64,000 nt of DNA. Source: Algoriphagus terrigena DSM 22685. GTDB lineage: Bacteria > Bacteroidota > Bacteroidia > Cytophagales > Cyclobacteriaceae. Positions 17,836 to 25,979 of this stretch are shown here, piece by piece. The stretch lies in contig NZ_AUBW01000023.1 in assembly GCF_000429445.1 (NCBI RefSeq), positions 40,098 through 104,097 on the forward strand, written 5' to 3'. The notes below the pieces were generated by a model that saw nothing but the letters and a program-made list of their open reading frames with translations, had not been told where the DNA came from and made no database searches. A program made the position numbers and the translations under genes. Positions within the stretch are counted from its first letter, which is position 1. Each line of letters starts with the position of its first letter.

Positions 17836-18975
17836 ATGCTTCTTACTACTATTTTAAACCACTTCCGGACTTTATTTTCTTTCCTGCCAAAGCCAAGCAA
17901 GAGCGTCAATCTCCTTGTGATGATGTTTGGCTTTTGTCAGGTTGCTTACTCGCAGGATGAAGAAACTGCGTCGCCACTGACGATCAGCGGTTATCTGGAG
18001 GCGTATTACATCTATGATTTTGGCAATCCACAGGACCACATCAGGCCCGATTTCGTCTATTCCTTCAACCGTCACAATGAAGTCAACTTAAATCTCGGCT
18101 ATATCCAGGCATCGTATCGGACGGAGCAGATACGTGCCAATCTCGCCCTGATGGCCGGCACCTATGCCAATGCCAATCTCGCCGCTGAGCCCGGCGCGCT
18201 TAAGAATATCTACGAAGCCAGTATTGGTGTGAAGATTTCCAAGAATCATGACCTCTGGATTGATGCGGGGATTTTGCCTTCCCATATCGGCTTCGAAAGT
18301 GCCGTAGGGGCCGCTTGCTGGAACATGACCCGATCTATCCTCGCTGACAATTCCCCTTACTTTGAGACTGGAGCCAAAGTGTCCTATACTTCAGCAAATC
18401 AGCGCTGGTTTGTCAGTGGTCTTATCTTAAACGGTTGGCAGCGGATTCAGCGTGTCGATGGAAATAATACGCCGGCCTTCGGTCACCAGCTCACCTTCAG
18501 ACCTACAAAGAAAATCACGCTCAACAGCAGCTCTTTTGTCGGCAACGACAAGCCCGACAGCGTTAGACAGATGCGTTATTTTCACAACTTCTATGGCCAG
18601 ATTGAATTGACTGAAAGACTCGGACTGACTGCGGGATTTGATATCGGAGCTCAGCAGCAGTCAAAGGGGAGTAAGTCCTACGACGTCTGGTATTCTCCGG
18701 TGCTGATTGCCAGCTATCAGGTCAGTGACAAATTGCGAATAGCTGCACGAACCGAGTACTACGCTGACCCAGCGGAGGTGATTATCTCCACGGGTACGCC
18801 TCATGGATTTAAGACGGTTGGATATTCCGTCAATGCAGATTTGGCGGTAGCCGAGCATGTACTGTGGCGTATCGAGGCAAGAAGTCTGAAGAGCAAAGAT
18901 CAGGTATTCGAAGATGACGGAGAACCGTCTCAAGTGAATACCTTCGTGGGGACTTCTCTTTCGGTCTCTTTTTAA
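17836..18975 (+). CDS. Outer-membrane beta-barrel porin (BBP2-type) in the kdp operon
   Basis: After an atypically long N-terminal lead (about 40 residues ending AYSQ) comes a roughly 340-residue domain of alternating beta-strands. It opens with SPLTISGYLEAYYIYDFGNP, typical of the putative beta-barrel porin 2 group, and ends in SLSVSF, a C-terminal aromatic. Such porins often follow kdp genes in Bacteroidota. It could let K+ reach the pump through the outer membrane (inference). The frame is open from 17785; the ATG at 17836 is preferred because it places the hydrophobic signal nearer the N-terminus. Confidence 0.8.
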   Translation: MLLTTILNHFRTLFSFLPKPSKSVNLLVMMFGFCQVAYSQDEETASPLTISGYLEAYYIYDFGNPQDHIRPDFVYSFNRHNEVNLNLGYIQASYRTEQIRANLALMAGTYANANLAAEPGALKNIYEASIGVKISKNHDLWIDAGILPSHIGFESAVGAACWNMTRSILADNSPYFETGAKVSYTSANQRWFVSGLILNGWQRIQRVDGNNTPAFGHQLTFRPTKKITLNSSSFVGNDKPDSVRQMRYFHNFYGQIELTERLGLTAGFDIGAQQQSKGSKSYDVWYSPVLIASYQVSDKLRIAARTEYYADPAEVIISTGTPHGFKTVGYSVNADLAVAEHVLWRIEARSLKSKDQVFEDDGEPSQVNTFVGTSLSVSF

Positions 18976-19007
18976 CGCGACGAAAACCGTAGTAAATCGA
19001 CATCCTC

Positions 19008-20126
19008 ATGGAAAACGGGACAGACAATCAATTCTTGAAACACATTCGCAAGCGCAAAAAAGGGAGATTGAAAGTGTACATCGGGATGATCGCCGGAGTA
19101 GGCAAGACGTACCGGATGCTGCAGGAAGCGCACGAACTGGTCAAAGCAGGAGTGGACGTGAAGATTGGCTTTATCGAGCCGCATGATCGAGAGGAAACTC
19201 TCTCTTTGGTGGCTGACGTCCCGCTGATTCCCCGCAAAAAGGTCTTCTACAAAGGCCGTGAGCTCGAGGAGATGGACCTGGAAAGTATCCTGAGAATCCG
19301 GCCGGACGTGGTCTTGGTAGATGAGCTTGCCCATAGCAACATACCCGGGAGCAAAAACGAAAAACGCTGGCAAGACGTGATCGATCTCATTGGGGCTGGG
19401 ATCAATGTCATCACAGCCTTCAATGTGCAGCATCTCGAAAGTATGGTAGACCGGGTCCAAAAGATCTCCGGTATACAAGTGACAGAATGTATTCCTGATA
19501 AAATCCTTCACTACGCCGACGAAGTCGTGAACATTGACCTGCCTGCGGCTGATTTGATCAAAAGATTAAAGGACGGAAAGATCTACAGCGGAGACAGAAT
19601 CCAGCGGGCGCTGGACAATTTCTTTCAGCCAGAGCAGATCCTGCAACTCCGGGAACTGGCTCTCCGGCAGGTGGCTACGCAGGTGGAGCACCAGATCCAA
19701 AATGCGCTCCCGCAGGAGTCACGCATGCCCAAAGAGCGCTTCATGGCATGTGTCAGCACCAACTACGAAGGAGGAAAGAAGATTATCAGGAAGACGTCCC
19801 GGCTGGCCTCACACTATCAGGCCGCTTGGTTTGTGCTGTATATTCAGACTCCCAAAGAGCATTCGGATAAGATTGATCTTGCTGTGCAGCGCAAGCTGCT
19901 TCAGAATCTAAAATGGGCGACTGAATTGGGAGCCGAGGTGATCCGTGTAAAGGGCGATGACGTTCCTGAGTTGATCTTTCAACAAGCCGAAAAATACAGC
20001 ATCAGTAATCTGATCGTGGGAGGGCCGCATTTCAGTCTCTACCGACAGCTCATCGGGAAAAACTATTTTGATAAATTGCTCAAGAAATTGGTAAACCGGG
20101 AGATAGACGTCGTGCTGGTCTTCTAA
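19008..20126 (+). CDS. kdpD: KdpD N-terminal sensor protein without kinase domain
   Basis: At 372 residues this is less than half of a classic KdpD (about 900). It has the KdpD domain with Walker A GVGKTYRM near residue 26 and the GFIEPHDREET block, then a universal-stress-protein-like domain (about 245-372, LIVGGPHFSLYRQL). The four membrane helices, GAF and histidine-kinase parts of classic KdpD are absent. It therefore cannot phosphorylate by itself and must pass the potassium or nucleotide signal to another protein, probably the kinase encoded 13 bases downstream. Confidence 0.93.
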   Translation: MENGTDNQFLKHIRKRKKGRLKVYIGMIAGVGKTYRMLQEAHELVKAGVDVKIGFIEPHDREETLSLVADVPLIPRKKVFYKGRELEEMDLESILRIRPDVVLVDELAHSNIPGSKNEKRWQDVIDLIGAGINVITAFNVQHLESMVDRVQKISGIQVTECIPDKILHYADEVVNIDLPAADLIKRLKDGKIYSGDRIQRALDNFFQPEQILQLRELALRQVATQVEHQIQNALPQESRMPKERFMACVSTNYEGGKKIIRKTSRLASHYQAAWFVLYIQTPKEHSDKIDLAVQRKLLQNLKWATELGAEVIRVKGDDVPELIFQQAEKYSISNLIVGGPHFSLYRQLIGKNYFDKLLKKLVNREIDVVLVF

Positions 20127-20139
20127 TTACACCCAAAAG

Positions 20140-21948
20140 ATGAAAGTTAAATACAAACTGTTTCTCTCACTGCTGTTCCTTTTCGGAGTGATTATCTTAT
20201 TGGGGGGCTTTGGAAGCTACTACCTTCGCTTGCTGGCTGAGGATTCGGCAGCAATTATGAAAGACAACAACCGCACCTTGGTCTATGTCCGGATTATTGA
20301 AAATAAGCTGGACAGTCTTCAGTATAAGACTTTGGAGGAGACCCTTTCTTCAGGCGAATCAGCAGACTTTTTCACTAAAATCTACGAGACGACAGACTTC
20401 CAGCTGGCCAATTTTACCGAAGTGGGAGAGGAGGAACTGACCGAAAAACTGGTCAATGACCTTGGTAGATTAGAAGCGCTGTATCAGGAAGGCGGGTTTC
20501 GCTCCTCGGAGAAAATCAAAGATGAAATCCTGCCTCTGATTAAACAGATCAAGCAGCAGACCGACCAACTCTATGTACTCAACTCTGAGGCGATGCTGCG
20601 CAAGAATGAACATGCTGCAGCCACCGCCGAAAAGGCTGTATTATACATGAATATCTTTGGCGGTTCCTGTATTTTGGCGGGATTGGTATTTATCATCGGC
20701 TTGCCGATCTACATCTCGAGGCCGCTGGAGACTTTTGCCGGGGCAATCAAAGAGGTGTCCAGAGGGAACTACAAGGTCTCGATACCGATCCGCTCCCGTG
20801 ATGAATATGGCACCCTCGCGGGTCTGTTTAATCTGATGGCGGCAAAGCTGGACAAGTTTGAGCACTCAAACCTCGCCAAGGTATTGCATGAGCAGAAGCG
20901 CCTGAATGCGGTGATCAACCATCTGGATGAGGTCATCCTGGGGCTGGACGAACGCAAGAACGTGATCTTTGCAAACGACCACTGTCTGAAGCTTCTCGAT
21001 CTCAAGCGCGAACAAGTCGTGGGGCAGCATGCGTCCAGTATCGCGATCCACAATCAGTTGATGGACAGCTTGATTCAGGAGCTAATGATTGACTTCTCCG
21101 ACTTCGAAGAAAAAGAATACCCCTCGATTACCATTGTTGAGGGGAAGAAGGAGAAGCTTTTTACCAAGAATGTAATTGATGTGGTGGAAACCATGGAAGG
21201 AGAGTCCCGAAAGGTCCTGCTGGGTCATGTCATTGTGCTCACGGATATCACCGCTTTTACAGAAAAGGACAAAGCAAAGACTCACTTCATAGCGACACTT
21301 TCCCACGAGTTGAAGACTCCCGTCTCTGCGATCCTTCTGAGTACCAATCTGCTGAGAAATGCCAAATCCGGACTGCTAAATGAAAGTCAAAGCGAGTTAA
21401 TCACCACCATTGAAAACAACAGCGAACGGATCCGCAGGATGATCAACGAGGTGCTCGATATCTCCAAGATCGAGAACGGATCGATTGATATCAATCTGTC
21501 AACTGAGTCCCCCGGAAATCTAATCGAAAGGGCAGTGGATGGGGTAAGTCTTTTTTTGAAGGACAAAAATCTGGCGATTACCATCTTACCAATTTCCGGT
21601 CTTCCGATGATCAAAGTTGACGCGCATAAGCTGGTATGGGTACTGAACAATCTCTTGACAAACGCCATCCGCTATGCGCCTGAAGGGTCTTCTATCGAGA
21701 TCAGGACACGTTTGCGCTTGGATTTTCTGGAAATCAGCGTCACGGACCATGGACTGGGAATTGGTCTGGGCAATCAGAAGAAGATCTTTCAGAAATTCAC
21801 CAAGCTCGAGAATGCCGAGATCTCCGGGACGGGGCTGGGCCTTGCGATCTCCAAAGAGTTTGTCGAGGCGATGAACGGAAGTATTGGCGTAGAATCCACC
21901 GAGGGGAAAGGCGCTACTTTTTGGGTGAGGCTGCCAGTGGGTAAATAA
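20140..21948 (+). CDS. Membrane histidine kinase (HAMP-PAS-HisKA-HATPase) of the kdp cluster
   Basis: A 602-residue kinase: membrane helix (about 7-29), a helical periplasmic domain, second helix (about 165-188), HAMP (about 190-242), PAS (about 250-370), HisKA with H389 in LSHELKTP, and an ATPase domain with GTGLGLAISKEF near the end. It lies 13 bases after the kinase-less KdpD. It should phosphorylate the NtrC-type regulator at 11517, as no other regulator is near. The pairing is inferred from context. No terminator is seen directly after it. Confidence 0.93.
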   Translation: MKVKYKLFLSLLFLFGVIILLGGFGSYYLRLLAEDSAAIMKDNNRTLVYVRIIENKLDSLQYKTLEETLSSGESADFFTKIYETTDFQLANFTEVGEEELTEKLVNDLGRLEALYQEGGFRSSEKIKDEILPLIKQIKQQTDQLYVLNSEAMLRKNEHAAATAEKAVLYMNIFGGSCILAGLVFIIGLPIYISRPLETFAGAIKEVSRGNYKVSIPIRSRDEYGTLAGLFNLMAAKLDKFEHSNLAKVLHEQKRLNAVINHLDEVILGLDERKNVIFANDHCLKLLDLKREQVVGQHASSIAIHNQLMDSLIQELMIDFSDFEEKEYPSITIVEGKKEKLFTKNVIDVVETMEGESRKVLLGHVIVLTDITAFTEKDKAKTHFIATLSHELKTPVSAILLSTNLLRNAKSGLLNESQSELITTIENNSERIRRMINEVLDISKIENGSIDINLSTESPGNLIERAVDGVSLFLKDKNLAITILPISGLPMIKVDAHKLVWVLNNLLTNAIRYAPEGSSIEIRTRLRLDFLEISVTDHGLGIGLGNQKKIFQKFTKLENAEISGTGLGLAISKEFVEAMNGSIGVESTEGKGATFWVRLPVGK

Positions 21949-22230
21949 ACGGGGTTTTTTAAAAGCCAGCACAGAGGATTTTGGTGAAAACAGAGGTTTG
22001 ATGACAGGCCGACAGCTTTTTTTTAAGGGCAGTGAAAAATCCTCCGCCTGGACGAAGACTGGAGTAAGAGATTCTTTCCGCTGAAGAAAGCACACACAAG
22101 TACAAAACCACGCTGGAATCACGACGTGTCGGGCTGGGTTATGGTCTGTCGAAATTTTTTTTGACTATTAATCCTACAAAAATAAAAGATATACATTACT
22201 TTTACTTTCGTAGAACAAATAAATCAAATA
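21949..22230. other. Intergenic region before the first PadR gene
   Basis: No gene seen. The last 70 bases are AT-rich and contain TACTTTCG at 22203-22210, one base off the TAnnTTTG -7 consensus and 20 bases before the GTG start at 22231. No clear -33 TTG is at the right distance. Confidence 0.35.
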
Positions 22231-22569
22231 GTGAAAGGATCTTATTTAGGAGAATTAGAAGAGCTTATCTTGTTGACAGTAGGGGTATTGTTTCCCGAAG
22301 CTTATGGGGTGTCGGTCATGGATGAACTCAAGATTCAGGCAGGTCGCTCCCTGAATATCTCGGCGGTGCATTCGGTACTGAGCCGTCTCGAAGAGAAAGG
22401 GTATGTGAAATCGCAAATGAGCCAACCTACGGAGGAACGGGGGGGAAGAAGAAAGCGGATTTTTACCCTGACCGCTGCTGGAAAGAATGCCCTGGAAGAA
22501 AGTCAGGCATTGAGAAACCAGCTTTACTCCATGATTCCCAAGCCGGCATTTGAACTCAAACTCACCTAG
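22231..22569 (+). CDS. PadR-family transcriptional regulator (first cassette)
   Basis: A 112-residue PadR-like winged-helix protein starting at GTG. It opens KGSYLGELEELILLTVGVL and continues with the recognition region AVHSVLSRLEEKGYVKS and the wing GGRRKRIFTLT. PadR proteins are usually repressors that sense small molecules. The stop lies just before the likely start of a MacB-like permease gene, so both are one unit and the regulator probably controls the permease. Confidence 0.92.
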   Translation: MKGSYLGELEELILLTVGVLFPEAYGVSVMDELKIQAGRSLNISAVHSVLSRLEEKGYVKSQMSQPTEERGGRRKRIFTLTAAGKNALEESQALRNQLYSMIPKPAFELKLT

Positions 22570-22582
22570 GCCGGCCTCTTCA

Positions 22583-25192
22583 ATGAAACCAAGACCTCCC
22601 AAATGGGCTGATAAATTCCTGACCTGGTATTGCCGGGAAGATCTCCTCGATGAAATTCAGGGGGATATCTACGAACTCTACGAAAGAAAATCCAAGGAAA
22701 GCATACGGGCTGCCAACCGGCAGTTTGTCTGGAATGTGCTGCGCTTTTTCAGGATCAAAAATATCAAAAAGAAGAAATCTGAATCCTATTCAAATTCTAT
22801 TACTACTGCCATGCTGAAAAACAACCTGCTCGTATTTTTCCGGAGTTTCCGCCGGAACCCAGGTCACTCGCTGCTCTCGCTTTTTGGCCTTTCCATTGCC
22901 TTTGCCTGTACTTTTCTAATCTCCCTCTGGGTCATCAATGAATTCTCTTTTGATCGATTCCACCAGGATTCCGACCACCTGTACAAGGTCATCTCCCATG
23001 TGGATGCAAACGGCTCTGTGCAGACAGAATTTCTGGCTGGATTCAATATGAACGCAGAAAGCATCCCTGAGGTGGAAGAGGTGACGCATATTTCGACAGG
23101 TTCCAGATGGCCCCATGAATTGTGTTTCTGGCCGGAAGGTGGGGCAGAGGAATGCGTTTATTTCAACGGCATATACGCAAGCCCGAGTCTCTTTTCTACC
23201 TTTTCTTTTCCGATTCTCAGCGGGGATCCCAATCCTCTAAAAGATGTAGCACAGATAGCGATCTCCGAGAAAATGGCCAAGACACTGTATGGCGAGGAAA
23301 GTCCCTTGGGGAAGATCATCAACATAGACGGGTCCAAAGAAGTAGCTGTTGCAGCAGTCTTTCAGGATGTTCCCTCACAGTCATCCATCACCTTTGATTT
23401 TGCACTCCCTTTCTCTATCCTCCAGCGGCAATGGGGCATCAATGACGAAGGCTTGCAGGCCCAGTTTTTCGAAGTATATGTGAAAACTTCCTCCCAGCTA
23501 CCGCCTGAGCAGCTTTCCGCCAAACTCAATCAGTCTACCGTGATAGGCGAGGAATACCTGGGCAAGAAGATCTCCTATGAAGCAGTGCCGTTTACTGACT
23601 GGCATTTAAACAATACCTACGAGAATGGGAAGGCTGCCGGAGGACGAATTGATAATGTAAGACTTTTCACCCTGATCGCCTTGCTGGTACTGGCCATGGC
23701 GGTGATTAATTTTGTAAATCTATCTACGGCCAAGGCAACCTTGAGAGCCAAAGAAATCGGCGTGAGAAAGGCCATTGGAGCAGTGAAAAGCAGTCTGGTG
23801 GCGCAGTTTATGAGCGAATCCTTTGTCATGGTACTGGCGGCATTTCTGTTGGGAATAGGCTGGACCATCCTGACTTTGCCGACATTCAATAGCATCATTG
23901 ATGACAGCTTGTCCCTTTCACTGATTGGGGGGATGAATGTCTTTTATCTGCTGGTTTTTCTGCTTGTCGTTGCTCTGCTGGCGGGATTATATCCCTCTTT
24001 GGTGCTTTCCTCTTTTCAATCTGCCAGGATACTCAAGGGAATGAACAATTTCACGGGCTCCCTGAATATCCGCAAAGTACTCATGGCGGTGCAACTCTGC
24101 CTTTCCCTGGGGATCATCCTGTTCAGCTCGGTGATTTATTTCCAGCTGGATTTTATCCGGGATAAAAACCTGGGTTTTGACAAGGAAAACATGATCCGGA
24201 TGGAGCCAACCTATGGATTGCTGAAGACATACGATGCCTTCAAGACTGAGGCACTCAAGAGTGGTGTGATCACGGATATGACAGTGACCAATGCAAATCC
24301 TTTGATCCTGGGCAATAACACCATTGCCGTAGATTGGCAGGGGAAATCACCTGATTCACAGATCAGCTTTCAGACCATTGGAACTATCGACAATTTCCCG
24401 GAAATGTTTGGGCTGGAGCTGCTGGAAGGAAGGGGTTTTCTGCCGGTTCCACAGACCAAGGATTCACTTGCCTCAGAGGCTTTGATTACGAAGACAGCTG
24501 CAGCCTATCTGGGTTTTGAGAATCCGATTGGTGAAAAAATAAGAATCCATAACTACATGGATTGTGAGATTGTCGGCGTGGTAGATGATTTTCATACGGG
24601 TTCTCTAAAAGAGTCTCTGCAGGCGGTGATCATTTATAGAAATGTGGTGACGCAGCTTTCCGGGGTCTATATCAGATACCAACCGGGAGAGGCTCAGGCA
24701 GCCTTGGCGGCCATCTCTGAGTCGTATAAAACCTTTGAGCCCAATGTCACCCTCAAGTATTGGTTTCAGGACGAGACATTTGACGACATTTACAAAACCG
24801 AATCCATTGCATCCAATCTGGTCTTGGCATTCTCCGCTATCTCTATCATTATAGCAATCATCGGAATCGTAGGCTTGGCGACTTTCAATACCCTGAGGAA
24901 AACCAAGGAGATTGGCGTACGAAGAGTATTTGGAGCTTCCCAATTCGAATCCCTTCTGGTACTGGTCAAAGAATTTGGGTGGGTTTTGTTGTTGTCATTT
25001 GTTGTGGCGTTGCCACTATCATGGTTTGCTTCGCAAAAATGGCTGAACACCTACACCTACCGGACGGAAATCCCTTGGCTGGCATTTCTGGTGATTATTC
25101 TTGGTGCATTGCTTTTGATTGTCTGTATCATTTGGGTCCAAAGTCAGAAAACCATATCCACGAATCCTACGAAATCGTTGAGAAGTGAATGA
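22583..25192 (+). CDS. MacB/FtsX-type ABC permease with PadR-associated N-terminal domain
   Basis: About 869 residues. A short soluble prefix (PPKWADKFLTWYCREDLLDEI) is the permease prefix found in proteins encoded after PadR genes. Then come two repeats of a membrane helix plus a MacB periplasmic domain and an FtsX block of three helices. The first FtsX block has KEIGVRKAIGA and the second KEIGVRRVFGA. It lacks an ATPase, so it needs one encoded elsewhere. Such permeases move substrates or transmit force across the periplasm rather than using a channel. An upstream in-frame ATG at 22550 overlaps the PadR gene; 22583 fits the family better. Confidence 0.92.
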   Translation: MKPRPPKWADKFLTWYCREDLLDEIQGDIYELYERKSKESIRAANRQFVWNVLRFFRIKNIKKKKSESYSNSITTAMLKNNLLVFFRSFRRNPGHSLLSLFGLSIAFACTFLISLWVINEFSFDRFHQDSDHLYKVISHVDANGSVQTEFLAGFNMNAESIPEVEEVTHISTGSRWPHELCFWPEGGAEECVYFNGIYASPSLFSTFSFPILSGDPNPLKDVAQIAISEKMAKTLYGEESPLGKIINIDGSKEVAVAAVFQDVPSQSSITFDFALPFSILQRQWGINDEGLQAQFFEVYVKTSSQLPPEQLSAKLNQSTVIGEEYLGKKISYEAVPFTDWHLNNTYENGKAAGGRIDNVRLFTLIALLVLAMAVINFVNLSTAKATLRAKEIGVRKAIGAVKSSLVAQFMSESFVMVLAAFLLGIGWTILTLPTFNSIIDDSLSLSLIGGMNVFYLLVFLLVVALLAGLYPSLVLSSFQSARILKGMNNFTGSLNIRKVLMAVQLCLSLGIILFSSVIYFQLDFIRDKNLGFDKENMIRMEPTYGLLKTYDAFKTEALKSGVITDMTVTNANPLILGNNTIAVDWQGKSPDSQISFQTIGTIDNFPEMFGLELLEGRGFLPVPQTKDSLASEALITKTAAAYLGFENPIGEKIRIHNYMDCEIVGVVDDFHTGSLKESLQAVIIYRNVVTQLSGVYIRYQPGEAQAALAAISESYKTFEPNVTLKYWFQDETFDDIYKTESIASNLVLAFSAISIIIAIIGIVGLATFNTLRKTKEIGVRRVFGASQFESLLVLVKEFGWVLLLSFVVALPLSWFASQKWLNTYTYRTEIPWLAFLVIILGALLLIVCIIWVQSQKTISTNPTKSLRSE

Positions 25193-25646
25193 GAGTATTG
25201 GGATAGGATAGACCAAAAAATAGCCTGCACCTGAAGTCGATCCAGGAAAAATAGAACAAAATATTTTGCGGCACTTTGACATGTGTTGCCATTGACTTTT
25301 TAGGGTGACATTGTTTTCCAAACCAGAAATCACCGGTTTCGTCCCATTTTTTTTGTTTAGTGGATAGCTGCTGCTAGGTTCGCTAAGGGATAAGCAATCT
25401 CAGAAAGGAAAAGAGAGGACAGCGTGAAATTGGCAAGGGGAAAAGCATCAAAGTCAGTCGTCATTTTGTTGGTCGATGGCGAACAAACATGTCCGCTAAA
25501 TGACTGGGTGCCCCGACCAAACCCCTCCCAGTTACCGATTATCGCACATTCCTGAATGGCATCATTATAGGTAAATGAATTCAAGTTTTCATATTACATA
25601 CATTTAAGTAAATAATAGGTTACTCATCTAGAAACGAGCCCCCTCC
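25193..25646. other. Intergenic region between the two PadR-permease cassettes
   Basis: A 454-base stretch with no gene I can support. The last 60 bases before the second PadR gene are AT-rich, with TTACATACATTTAAGTAAAT around 25595-25615, the kind of A/T dyad that PadR proteins often bind. The rest has no visible structure. Confidence 0.35.
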
Positions 25647-25979
25647 ATGAAAGGAACAAATTTGGGAGAATTCGAAGAACTGGTTTTACTCACTGTCGCT
25701 GTCCTCATGGATGAAGCATACAGTGTCGCGATCTGTGATGAACTTGAAAAAACCACCGGGCGGGTGGCGAAGCTCGGAGTAGTTCATGCCGTGCTTAACC
25801 GTCTCGAAGAAAAAGGTCTGACCAAAAGTCAACTGGGTGAGGCAACAAACGTCCGGGGCGGAAAGCGAAAGAGGTTTTACCAAGTGACTAACGCTGGGAG
25901 GGAAGCTTTGATCAAGTCAAAGGAAATAAGAGATGAACTTTGGGGCCGTATTTCTGACCTGTCTTTAAGTGGAATTTGA
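25647..25979 (+). CDS. PadR-family transcriptional regulator (second cassette)
   Basis: A 110-residue PadR winged-helix protein, MKGTNLGEFEELVLLTVAVL, clearly paralogous to the one at 22231 (shared GE-EEL-LLTV, AV-S/N-LEEKG, GG-RKR blocks). Its TGA stop overlaps the ATG of the next gene by one base (TGATG), so the regulator and permease are translationally coupled. Confidence 0.93.
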   Translation: MKGTNLGEFEELVLLTVAVLMDEAYSVAICDELEKTTGRVAKLGVVHAVLNRLEEKGLTKSQLGEATNVRGGKRKRFYQVTNAGREALIKSKEIRDELWGRISDLSLSGI

